Below are positions 1-8,868 of a DNA stretch of 64,000 nt, one piece after another (position 1 is the first letter of the stretch; every line of letters begins with the position of its first letter). The notes under the pieces are model-generated. The model was not told where the DNA came from. It saw only the letters and a list, made by a program, of their open reading frames with translations, and did no database searches. The position numbers and the translations under genes were made by a program. This DNA comes from JBGAQP01 sp044220635 (lineage in GTDB: Bacteria; Pseudomonadota; Gammaproteobacteria; Burkholderiales; Usitatibacteraceae), in assembly GCA_044220635.1 (NCBI GenBank), contig JBGAQP010000002.1, positions 62,001 through 126,000 of the forward strand, given 5' to 3'.

Positions 1-603
1 AAGATCTCGTTTCCCGCGGAGTTCCACTCGCAGACCGCGGTCGAGGCCGCCATGGCGGTGCACGGCGAGCTCGCGAAGCTCGGCCGCAGGCCCGAGGACA
101 TCAAGCGCATCACCGTGCGCACGCACGAGGCCTGCATCCGCATCATCGACAAGAAGGGCCCGCTCGACAACCCCGCGGACCGCGACCACTGCATCCAGTA
201 CATGATGGCGGTGCCGATCCTCTTCGGGCGCCTCACCGCGGCCGACTACGAGGACGAGGTCGCCGCCGACCCGCGCATCGACCGGCTGCGCGACAAGATC
301 GCGTGCGTCGAGGACAAGGGCTTCACGAGGGACTACCACGACCCGGCGAAGCGCTCGATCGCCAACGCGGTGACGGTGGAGTTCGAGGACGGGAAGAGGC
401 TCCGGGAGATCGTCGTCGAGTACCCCATCGGCCACAAGCGCCGCCGCAAGGAGGGCATGCCCGTGCTGGTCGAGAAGTTCAAGGTGAACCTCGCGCGCCG
501 CTTCCCCGCGAAGCAGCAGCAGGCGATCCTGGAGCTGTGCCTCGACGCGAAGCGCCTCGAGGCCACGCCCGTCAACGAGTTCGTCGACCTGATGGTCATC
601 TGA
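1..603 (+). CDS. prpD: 2-methylcitrate dehydratase PrpD, 3' part
   Basis: The C-terminal 200 residues of an MmgE/PrpD-family protein; the reading frame is open to the first base, so the start lies outside the window. Family knowledge: PrpD dehydrates 2-methylcitrate to 2-methyl-cis-aconitate in the cytosolic methylcitrate cycle for propionyl-CoA use. Typical PrpD C-terminal motifs are seen: DRDHCIQYM, the RSIANAVTVEF strand and VEYPIGHKRRR near the end. An ATG at 52 is internal, because the 17 codons before it also read as family sequence (FPAEFHSQTAVEAA). The gene is followed by two small exported proteins and acnA on the same strand. An aconitase rehydrates 2-methyl-cis-aconitate in this pathway, so the neighbourhood fits. 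Confidence 0.93.
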   Translation, partial: KISFPAEFHSQTAVEAAMAVHGELAKLGRRPEDIKRITVRTHEACIRIIDKKGPLDNPADRDHCIQYMMAVPILFGRLTAADYEDEVAADPRIDRLRDKIACVEDKGFTRDYHDPAKRSIANAVTVEFEDGKRLREIVVEYPIGHKRRRKEGMPVLVEKFKVNLARRFPAKQQQAILELCLDAKRLEATPVNEFVDLMVI

Positions 604-615
604 AGGAGGGACCGG

Positions 616-1002
616 ATGAAAGCCGCCTGCGCCGCCGCTGCCCTGCTCGCCCTCGCCACGCCGCTCGCGCTCGCCCAGGAGCTGCGCCCCGGCCTCTACC
701 AGCAGGAGACGCGGATCGGGACCGGGCGTGCCGAGCCCTCCCGCGAATGCGTGACAAAGAAGGACATCGACGAGGGGCTGGTGAACATCGGCGCGGACAA
801 GGACGACGGCTGCAAGCCCGCGGGCGTCAAACGCGGGCCGGGGCGCGTCAGCTACCGCATGGTCTGCGCGGAAGGCACCACCGAGGTCCAGGGGACCTAC
901 TCGGCCGACTCCTACGAGTGGGTGGCCACCGCCTCGCCGAAGGGCGGCGGCGGCCCCGTGCGCATGGTCACGCGCGGCAAGCGCATCGGCGAGTGCAAGT
1001 GA
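616..1002 (+). CDS. DUF3617-family exported protein
   Basis: A 128-residue protein with a Sec signal peptide (residues 1 to about 20, ending ALAQ) followed by a domain that looks like DUF3617: a GLYQQET strand, the C-V-T-K-K-D segment, GCKPAG, a V-S-Y-R-M-V-C strand and a closing GECK. The four mature cysteines probably form two disulfides in the periplasm. DUF3617 proteins have no assigned function. The start has a good ribosome site (AAGGAGGG, 601-610), 12 bp after prpD. The stop overlaps the next start (TGATG), so the two small genes are probably co-translated. Confidence 0.75.
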   Translation: MKAACAAAALLALATPLALAQELRPGLYQQETRIGTGRAEPSRECVTKKDIDEGLVNIGADKDDGCKPAGVKRGPGRVSYRMVCAEGTTEVQGTYSADSYEWVATASPKGGGGPVRMVTRGKRIGECK

Positions 1003-1475
1003 TGCGCTCCCGATCGATGAGCCGGGCTGCCCTCCTCGCCGCCGCCCTCGCCCTCGGCGGCTGCGCCACGGGCTACCACCTCACGCTCATGCCGCGCGAC
1101 AGCGGCAAGCTCCACTACGGCGTGGCCGACGACACGGGCGGCGGCGAGGGGCCGATCTCGATCACGATCGAAGGCAAGGCGTACACCGGCACCTGGATCC
1201 AGGCCGTCCCCGACCGCGGCACGGGCTACGTAAGCGGCGGCTACTACGGCGGGTGGGGCAGGCGCGGCGGCTGGGGCTGGGGCATGGGCTCCACCGTGAC
1301 CTTCGACAACCCCGCCGGCGGCCAGGCGACGGCGCTGCTGCAGGCCGCCGACGGCTCGGGGCTGCGCTGCGAGTTCTTCGGCTCCTGGGGCCGCGGCGCG
1401 GGCTCGTGCCGCGACGACAAGGGCCTCGCCTACGACGTGCAGCTGCGACCGCTGCCCCAGAAGACCAGTCCCTGA
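1002..1475 (+). CDS. putative lipoprotein, Gly/Trp-rich
   Basis: A 157-residue protein with a lipoprotein signal: basic N-terminus, hydrophobic stretch and lipobox LGGC with Cys21. The start at 1002 overlaps the stop of the preceding gene by one base; an in-frame ATG at 1017 is the alternative. The mature part contains a Gly/Tyr/Trp-rich insert (about residues 70-95) and ends in a strand-rich domain with two cysteines, RCEF and GSCR. No family is recognised with certainty. It is probably anchored to the inner or outer membrane, and position suggests co-transcription with the DUF3617 gene. Function unknown. Confidence 0.72.
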   Translation: MRSRSMSRAALLAAALALGGCATGYHLTLMPRDSGKLHYGVADDTGGGEGPISITIEGKAYTGTWIQAVPDRGTGYVSGGYYGGWGRRGGWGWGMGSTVTFDNPAGGQATALLQAADGSGLRCEFFGSWGRGAGSCRDDKGLAYDVQLRPLPQKTSP

Positions 1476-1506
1476 ACCCCCTCCTTCCCGGACGAGACCG
1501 ACGACC

Positions 1507-4212
<2,706 letters not shown>

Positions 4213-4225
4213 GCGTCCGGCGGCG

Positions 4226-4903
4226 TTGGACTTCTTCGCGATCGGGCTTCCCCCGGGCCTCGCGATCGCGGCCCTCGCCGCCGCCTTCCTCGCGCTCGCC
4301 TGGAGCGCCTGGCGCGCGCCCTGGGCGCGGCTCGCCGACACCTTCCGGCTCCACGGCTTCCTCGGCGCCTCGCTCGCGCTCGCCCTCGCCTGGCGGCTCT
4401 CCGCCGAGGCCGCGCCGGGCCTTGCGATCCACCTGCTCGGGACCGCGGCCGCCGCGCTCATGTTCGGGCCGCGGCTCGCGACGTTCGCGGCCGCGATCGC
4501 CGTGGTCGTGCTCACGGCCTGGAAGGGCGGGGTCTGGGCGAACGCGGGCATGAACCTCCTGCTGCTGGGCGCGCTTCCCGCCTGGGCGATGGAGGGGTTC
4601 CGGCGCGCCGTCGAACGCTGGCTGCCGCCGAACCTCTTCGTCTACCTGATCGTGATCGCCTTCCTCGGCCCGGGGCTCGTCTTCGCCGCGTCCGTGTTCG
4701 CCGCGACTGCGCTGCAGCTCGCCGCCGGCGCCTTCGCGCCCGCCACCGTGCTCGACCACTTCCTGCCCTACGGCCTGCTGCTCTCCTGGGGCGAGGCGTT
4801 CCTCTCCGGGATGCTGATCGCGATCTTCGTGGTCTACGTGCCGAGCTGGGTGGCGAGCTTCGACGACCGGCGCTGGATCGCACGGCGCGGCCCCGGGGCC
4901 TGA
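4226..4903 (+). CDS. CbiM-like ECF transporter permease
   Basis: A 225-residue integral membrane protein with about seven hydrophobic segments. It matches the short proteobacterial CbiM-like (energy-coupling-factor type) permeases, which typically close with a motif like this one's VASFDDRRW. CbiM proteins bind and import Co2+ or Ni2+ together with CbiN/Q/O partners, but none of these partners is nearby, so the substrate and even transport activity are open. The start is TTG at 4226, only 13 bp after acnA, without a strong Shine-Dalgarno sequence. The first in-frame ATG would remove three membrane segments, so TTG is preferred. Confidence 0.75.
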   Translation: MDFFAIGLPPGLAIAALAAAFLALAWSAWRAPWARLADTFRLHGFLGASLALALAWRLSAEAAPGLAIHLLGTAAAALMFGPRLATFAAAIAVVVLTAWKGGVWANAGMNLLLLGALPAWAMEGFRRAVERWLPPNLFVYLIVIAFLGPGLVFAASVFAATALQLAAGAFAPATVLDHFLPYGLLLSWGEAFLSGMLIAIFVVYVPSWVASFDDRRWIARRGPGA

Positions 4904-4925
4904 TCGCGCCCCACCCGGCCCCTAT

Positions 4926-4955
4926 TTGCAGGGCGGCGCCGCAGGCCGATATAAT
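4926..4955 (+). promoter_or_regulatory. sigma70-type promoter of the MFS leader
   Basis: TTGCAG (4926-4931), an 18-bp spacer and a perfect TATAAT (4950-4955). Transcription would start near 4962, about 235 nt before the MFS start codon, leaving a long structured leader. A consensus -10 stands out in this GC-rich background. Confidence 0.65.
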
Positions 4956-4995
4956 CGCGCCGACCCAGCGACCTTGCCCCCGGACCCGAAGCCCC

Positions 4996-5088
4996 ATGCG
5001 AACGATGAACAACCATGCAACCGCCTCCCGCGCGATGCGCGGCGGCCTGCGCATCGTCCGCCGGGGGGGCATCGCCCTGCGCGACTGA
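4996..5088 (+). CDS. candidate leader peptide (30 aa)
   Basis: A 30-codon ORF inside the leader of the MFS gene. It has seven arginines (R2, R12, R15, R19, R22, R23, R29) and the C-terminal part GGIALRD before TGA. It starts 40 nt after the TATAAT box and ends 12 nt before the first arm of an overlapping hairpin set, the layout expected for a regulatory uORF. The ribosome site is weak, and in-frame ATGs at 5005 and 5035 are alternatives. I do not recognise the peptide; coding is inferred from position only. Confidence 0.4.
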   Translation: MRTMNNHATASRAMRGGLRIVRRGGIALRD

Positions 5089-5100
5089 TCCGGCCGACCG

Positions 5101-5188
5101 CCCGCCGGATTTCGAGGCGGGAAGCGATCGGCGACCATCCCCGTTGACCTTCTTCCCGCCTCGCGCCCTGCGCGACGCGTAGTCGCGC
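5101..5188 (+). promoter_or_regulatory. attenuator-like alternating hairpins before the MFS gene
   Basis: CCCGCC (5101-5106) can pair with GGCGGG (5116-5121). The same segment, as CGAGGCGGGAAG (5113-5124), pairs perfectly over 12 bp with CTTCCCGCCTCG (5152-5163). The two structures exclude each other. A third stem, GCGCGAC (5170-5176) with GTCGCGC (5182-5188), sits 7 nt before the ATG at 5196, and GCGCGAC also occurs at the end of the mini-ORF (5079-5085). No uridine tract is present, so control of ribosome access is more likely than termination. Confidence 0.5.
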
Positions 5189-5195
5189 GCGACGA

Positions 5196-6530
5196 ATGAA
5201 GAAGAACAACATGGAAACGATCCTGAGCTACCTTCACCCGCGCCGGTGGACCACGGGCCTGTGGCGCGACCGCGTGTTCCTCAAGCTCTGGGGCTCGCTC
5301 ACGATCACCCACTTCGGCGGGCAGATCACCTTCCTCGCGCTGCCGCTCACCGCGGCGCTGATGCTGCACGCCACGCCCTTCGAGGTCGGGATCCTCACCG
5401 CCCTCGAGGCGCTGCCCTTCGCGCTCTTCGGCCTGTTCGCGGGCGTGCAGGTCGACCGGGTGCGCAAGCTCCCGCTCATCATCACGGCGGACGTGGGCCG
5501 GGGGCTCGCGCTTCTCGCGGTACCGGTCTGCGCCTGGCTGGACCTCCTCTCGATGCCCGTGCTCTACGCGGCGGGCTTCCTCGTGGGCCTGGGTTCGGTG
5601 TTCGGCTGGCCCGCCTACCAGGTGTTCATGACCGAGCGCGTGGGCCGCGCGAACCTCGTGGAGGCCAATGCCAAGATCGGCGTCTCGGACTCGGCCGCGC
5701 AACTCGTGGGGCCGGGCCTCGCCGGGGGCCTCATCCAGTGGCTCACCGCGCCCTTCGCGATCCTGCTCGACGCGCTGTCGTTCTTCGCCTCGGCCTGGAT
5801 GCTGCGCGGCATCCCGCCCGCGGCGACCGACGCCCCCAAGGCCGTGGCGCGCTCGCTCTGGGTGGACATCCGCGAGGGGCTCGCCGCCATCTGGCACAAC
5901 CGCACCCTGCGCGCCCTAGTCTGGGCGATCGGCCTCTGGCAGGTCTTCCGCCACGCCTTCATCGCCATCGTCGTGCTCTTCGCGGCGCGCGAGCTCGGCT
6001 TCTCGGCCGGGCACGTGGGCGCGATGTTCATGATGGCGGGGGTGGGCTCGCTCGTCGCCGCCGCGGTCACCGCCCGCATGAACGCGCGCTTCGGAATGGG
6101 CCCGACGATGCTCATGGGCATGACGGGGACGGGTGTGGCCTGGCTCGTGATGGGCAGCGCCGCGGGGCCCCACTGGGTCGCCTCGATCCTCTTCGGAGGC
6201 GGGCTCTTCCTGCTCGACCTCTCGGCGATGGTCTTCTTCATCAACTACCTGACGCTGCGCCAGGCGGTGACGCCGGACCGGCTGCTCGGGCGGGTGACCG
6301 CCACGATGATCTGCCTCACGGTCTCCACGGCGCCCCTGGGCGGGCTTGCCGGCGGCTGGGTGGGCGAGCACCTGGGACTGCGCGCCGCGATGCTCCTCGC
6401 CGGCGCCGGCGCCCTCGCGCTCGCCCCCTTCGTCGCGTGGCTCTCGCCGCTCGCCGGGATGCGCGAGCTTCCCGCTCCCCAGGAGCCCGCGGTCACCGAG
6501 AGCGTGGCCGAGGAAATGGCCGGCGACTGA
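5196..6530 (+). CDS. MFS transporter (MFS_3/EntS-like)
   Basis: A 444-residue inner-membrane protein with about 12 transmembrane segments in two halves. It resembles the MFS_3 family, which includes the enterobactin exporter EntS and macrolide exporters. Visible family marks are the opening FLKLWGSLTITHFG, the loop after TM2 (GVQVDRVRKLP, the G-x-x-x-D-R-x-x-R/K signature) and AYQVFMTERV in the first half. Proton-driven export of a small molecule is inferred; the substrate is unknown. Two starts compete: ATG at 5196 and ATG at 5211 (METILSYL), the latter with a purine-rich GAAGAAG stretch upstream. The leader in front suggests control after transcription start. The gene faces the convergent lipoprotein gene across a shared terminator. 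Confidence 0.85.
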   Translation: MKKNNMETILSYLHPRRWTTGLWRDRVFLKLWGSLTITHFGGQITFLALPLTAALMLHATPFEVGILTALEALPFALFGLFAGVQVDRVRKLPLIITADVGRGLALLAVPVCAWLDLLSMPVLYAAGFLVGLGSVFGWPAYQVFMTERVGRANLVEANAKIGVSDSAAQLVGPGLAGGLIQWLTAPFAILLDALSFFASAWMLRGIPPAATDAPKAVARSLWVDIREGLAAIWHNRTLRALVWAIGLWQVFRHAFIAIVVLFAARELGFSAGHVGAMFMMAGVGSLVAAAVTARMNARFGMGPTMLMGMTGTGVAWLVMGSAAGPHWVASILFGGGLFLLDLSAMVFFINYLTLRQAVTPDRLLGRVTATMICLTVSTAPLGGLAGGWVGEHLGLRAAMLLAGAGALALAPFVAWLSPLAGMRELPAPQEPAVTESVAEEMAGD

Positions 6531-6542
6531 GCACCAGACGAA

Positions 6543-6568
6543 ACGGGCGGGCCCGAGGGCCCGCCCGT
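6543..6568. terminator. convergent terminator hairpin
   Basis: Perfect 12-bp inverted repeat, ACGGGCGGGCCC and GGGCCCGCCCGT, separated by 2 nt, between the convergent MFS gene and the 6589-6861 lipoprotein gene. It lacks a clear T tract. Confidence 0.6.
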
Positions 6569-6588
6569 CGCCCGGCTTCGCCGCGACG

Positions 6589-6861
6589 CTAGTCGCAGTC
6601 GCGCAGCGCGTCCTCGACGTTGTTGTGGACGAGGCCCTGGCTCGCGAGGTTGCGGTAACGGAACTCGGTGGCGCCGAGCTGCGCCTGGGCCCAGCGTTGC
6701 TCGATGTCGCTCACCGGTTTCTTCCTGCCGGCGTAGGTCATGCTGGTGGTGGTGATCGGAGCGATCTTGCACTCGGCCTGGGCGACCTGCACCGGGGCCT
6801 CGGTGGTGGCGCAACCGGCGGCGAGCGCCGCGGCGGCGACGAGCGACAGGAGCGGTTTCAT
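6589..6861 (-). CDS. small lipoprotein
   Basis: A 90-residue protein starting at the ATG whose complement is 6859-6861, with a textbook ribosome site (AAGGAGG, 6 nt upstream). The N-terminus is a lipoprotein signal with lipobox AAGC (Cys17). The mature part begins with TTEAPVQVAQ and contains two further cysteines (ECK and the C-terminal DCD). No family is recognised. A TAGAAT box on the minus strand (complement of 6896-6901) could be the -10 element, but no good -35 is seen. It is divergent from the DUF6249/sigma-factor genes. Confidence 0.7.
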   Translation of the reverse strand: MKPLLSLVAAAALAAGCATTEAPVQVAQAECKIAPITTTSMTYAGRKKPVSDIEQRWAQAQLGATEFRYRNLASQGLVHNNVEDALRDCD

Positions 6862-6997
6862 GGGCACCTCCTTGGTGGCGCGGGGAACTCGGTCCATTCT
6901 ACGCGCGGGCCTGCCCGGCGGTTGGCCGATCGTCACCGGGCGCGAATCCGCAGGGGAGCGCCGGCGCGTCCTACGGCCATGTTGACCCCCGCGGCGA

Positions 6998-7027
6998 TTG
7001 TCCGCCTTCCCCCGGACCCCCGATAAT
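6998..7027 (+). promoter_or_regulatory. candidate promoter of DUF6249/sigma operon
   Basis: TTGTCC (6998-7003), an 18-bp spacer and GATAAT (7022-7027), 30 bp before the ATG at 7057. A TTGACC at 6982-6987 is too far from this -10 box. Confidence 0.5.
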
Positions 7028-7056
7028 GCTGGCCGCACTGGCCCTTGGAGACCGCA

Positions 7057-7425
7057 ATGCAAGCGACCGAGACGATCATCCCCGTGCTCGGCATCCTGGC
7101 AAGCTTCGGCCTGCCCGTGATGCTGGTGGCGATCATCCTTTACTACAAGCACCGCAAGGCGCTGCTGACGCACGAGACGATCGCGAAGCTCGCCGAGAAG
7201 GGGCTGCCGGTGCCCACGGAGCTGCTGACCGTTTCCACGCCGCGGCATGGGGGCCTGCGCTCCGGCCTGGTCCTCGTGGCCCTGGGGATCGCGCTCGCGA
7301 TCTTCTTCCTCGAGCAGGGCCGGACCTGGTCGATCGGCCTGATTCCCGGGCTGATGGGGGTCGCGATGCTGATCGCCTGGCGGATCGAGTCGCGCGACAA
7401 CGACCGGAAGACGCCGCCGGCCTAG
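7057..7425 (+). CDS. DUF6249-like membrane protein
   Basis: A 122-residue protein with two or three hydrophobic segments: about 7-29, 70-86 and 88-106. Between them is a cytoplasmic stretch resembling DUF6249 proteins (YYKHRKALLTHETIAKLAEKG). The ATG at 7057 is chosen because GGAG lies 6 nt upstream; a TTG twelve bases earlier is less likely. It is followed after 5 bp by an ECF sigma gene and its partner, and such membrane proteins often occur beside sigma/anti-sigma pairs. Role unknown. Confidence 0.7.
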   Translation: MQATETIIPVLGILASFGLPVMLVAIILYYKHRKALLTHETIAKLAEKGLPVPTELLTVSTPRHGGLRSGLVLVALGIALAIFFLEQGRTWSIGLIPGLMGVAMLIAWRIESRDNDRKTPPA

Positions 7426-7430
7426 CCCCG

Positions 7431-7970
7431 ATGCCCCGGGACGCGGCGCCCAGCGACGCCGACCTGATCCTCGCGGCTGTCGAGCGCGACGACCGCGCCG
7501 CCTTCGGCGAGCTGGTGCGCCGCCACCAGTCGCGGGTGCGCTCGGCGCTTCGCCGCCTCGCCAAGGGCGACGCGGCGCTCGCCGACGACCTGGCCCAGGA
7601 GGCCTTCGTGCTCGCCTGGCGCAAGCTGCGCTCCTTCCGCTTCGACGCGCGCTTCTCGACCTGGCTCTACCGCATCGCGTTCAACGCCTGGGCGAGCGAG
7701 GCGCGCAAGCGCCGCGAGGTGCTGCTCGACGCGGATGACGCGCAGGATCCCGCGGCCGAGGGCGCCGACGCGGCCGCGCGCGTGGACCTCGAGCGCGCGA
7801 TCGCCGGGCTCTCGGACGGGGAGCGCGCGGCGATCTCCGCCTGCTATTACGCCGACCTCTCGCACGAGGAAGCCGCCCAGGCCCTCGGCATCCCGCTCGG
7901 CACCGTCAAGACGCACATCCTGCGCGCGAAGGCGAAGCTCCGCGCGAGGCTCGGGGAGGACTTCCGATGA
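7431..7970 (+). CDS. ECF-family RNA polymerase sigma factor
   Basis: A 179-residue sigma-70 family protein of the extracytoplasmic-function type. Region 2 spans about 15-85: AFGELVRRHQ, DDLAQEAFVLAWRKL, and FDARFSTWLYRIAFNAW for promoter melting and -10 recognition. After a variable linker, region 4 spans about 115-172, with the helix-turn-helix SHEEAAQALGIPLGTVKTHILRAKAKLR for -35 recognition. It starts 5 bp after the DUF6249 gene and its stop overlaps the next start (ATGA), so it is translated with its likely membrane-bound antagonist. The target regulon cannot be read from the window. Confidence 0.9.
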   Translation: MPRDAAPSDADLILAAVERDDRAAFGELVRRHQSRVRSALRRLAKGDAALADDLAQEAFVLAWRKLRSFRFDARFSTWLYRIAFNAWASEARKRREVLLDADDAQDPAAEGADAAARVDLERAIAGLSDGERAAISACYYADLSHEEAAQALGIPLGTVKTHILRAKAKLRARLGEDFR

Positions 7971-8290
7971 ACGCCAACGATCCCATCGACCGCCGGCTCG
8001 CCGAGGACGCGCGCGTCGCGATTGCCGACGACGGCTTCTCGCGGCGCGTGCTCGGTGCGCTGCCCGCCCCCGCGCCGCGCGCCTCGCGCTGGCGCCCGGC
8101 GCTCATCCTCGGCTCCACGGCCTTGGGGGCGCTGCTCGCGACGGCGCTGGGTGCCACGGGGCCCGCCCTCGTCGAGGGTTTCGCGGACCTCGCGATCGGA
8201 AGGGCCCTGACCGCCCAGGCCACGGCCGCCCTCGCCCTCGCCCTCACCCTCGCCATCTCCGCCGCCGTCCTCGTCGCCGACTCCGACTGA
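7967..8290 (+). CDS. putative anti-sigma partner, membrane protein
   Basis: A 107-residue protein overlapping the ECF sigma gene by 4 bp (ATGA). The N-terminal 40 residues are charged and soluble (NDPIDRRLAEDARVAIADDGF). Two hydrophobic segments follow, about 45-65 and 82-102. Position and topology suggest a membrane anti-sigma factor, but no zinc-binding HxxxCxxC motif is present and no family is recognised, so this is inference from context. Confidence 0.6.
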   Translation: MNANDPIDRRLAEDARVAIADDGFSRRVLGALPAPAPRASRWRPALILGSTALGALLATALGATGPALVEGFADLAIGRALTAQATAALALALTLAISAAVLVADSD

Positions 8291-8312
8291 GTGCCGATCG
8301 GGCGAAGCGCAC

Positions 8313-8663
8313 TCAGGAGGGGGCGTCGACTCTCCGGGGGAGGCGTTCGCCGACGGGCGTCGCGGCGGGTCTGGTCTCCGCGGGCGCAAAGCAGCTCTCG
8401 GTGACGTAGGCCACGACGCGCAGCATCTGCGGCACGTTCGCGCGGTAGCGCTGGAACCGGCCCTCGGTCTGGACCGTCACGAGGCCCGCCTTGCGCAGCG
8501 CCTTCATGTGGAAGGAGAGGTTGGTCGCGGGAATGCCGATCGCCTGGGCGATCTGCCCGGCGACGAGCCCCCCGGCGCCCGCCTCCACGAGCAGGCGGAA
8601 CACGTCGAGCCGCACTCCCGAGGAAAGGGACTCGAAGGCTTTCAGAACGGCGGGCCTGTCCAC
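8313..8663 (-). CDS. ArsR-family transcriptional regulator
   Basis: A 116-residue winged-helix protein. The helix-turn-helix GLVAGQIAQAIGIPATNLSFHMKALRKAGLV (about 33-62) is followed by a wing (VQTEGRFQRYRAN). The GTG start is chosen for its GGGGAG ribosome site about 7 nt upstream; a TTG at 8699 would add 12 residues. Only one cysteine is present (Cys91, in TESCF), near the place of the C-terminal cysteine of persulfide-sensing SqrR/BigR-type ArsR proteins. The second cysteine of that pair is missing, and no metal-binding CxC is seen. It is divergent from the molybdoenzyme/sulfur operon, which it probably represses; sensing mechanism unknown. Confidence 0.82.
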   Translation of the reverse strand: MDRPAVLKAFESLSSGVRLDVFRLLVEAGAGGLVAGQIAQAIGIPATNLSFHMKALRKAGLVTVQTEGRFQRYRANVPQMLRVVAYVTESCFAPAETRPAATPVGERLPRRVDAPS

Positions 8664-8699
8664 GACATCCGCTCCCCGACGGTTCAAGGCCCGCTCCAA

Positions 8700-8868
8700 T
8701 CCGGGGCGGGCCGGGTGCGATGGGCTCCGGTGCGCCGAATGCGCCCCGTTCGCGATTCCAGACTACCCCCCGATTCGGTCCCGGCTTTGACTTATATCAG
8801 CCTCCACTAATGGAACTTGGGTTGAAATATGGCCTGGGCCGCCCGGTAAGGCGGCTGACGAGGCCTCC
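8700..8868 (+). promoter_or_regulatory. divergent control region, ArsR gene / molybdoenzyme operon
   Basis: An AT-richer patch in an otherwise GC-rich intergenic region. It contains TTGACT (8787-8792) and TATATCAG, and an imperfect long inverted pair ATATCA (8794-8799) with TGAAATAT about 25 bp further on. These are reasonable candidates for a -35 box and an ArsR operator, but no spacing gives a convincing full promoter. Confidence 0.35.
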
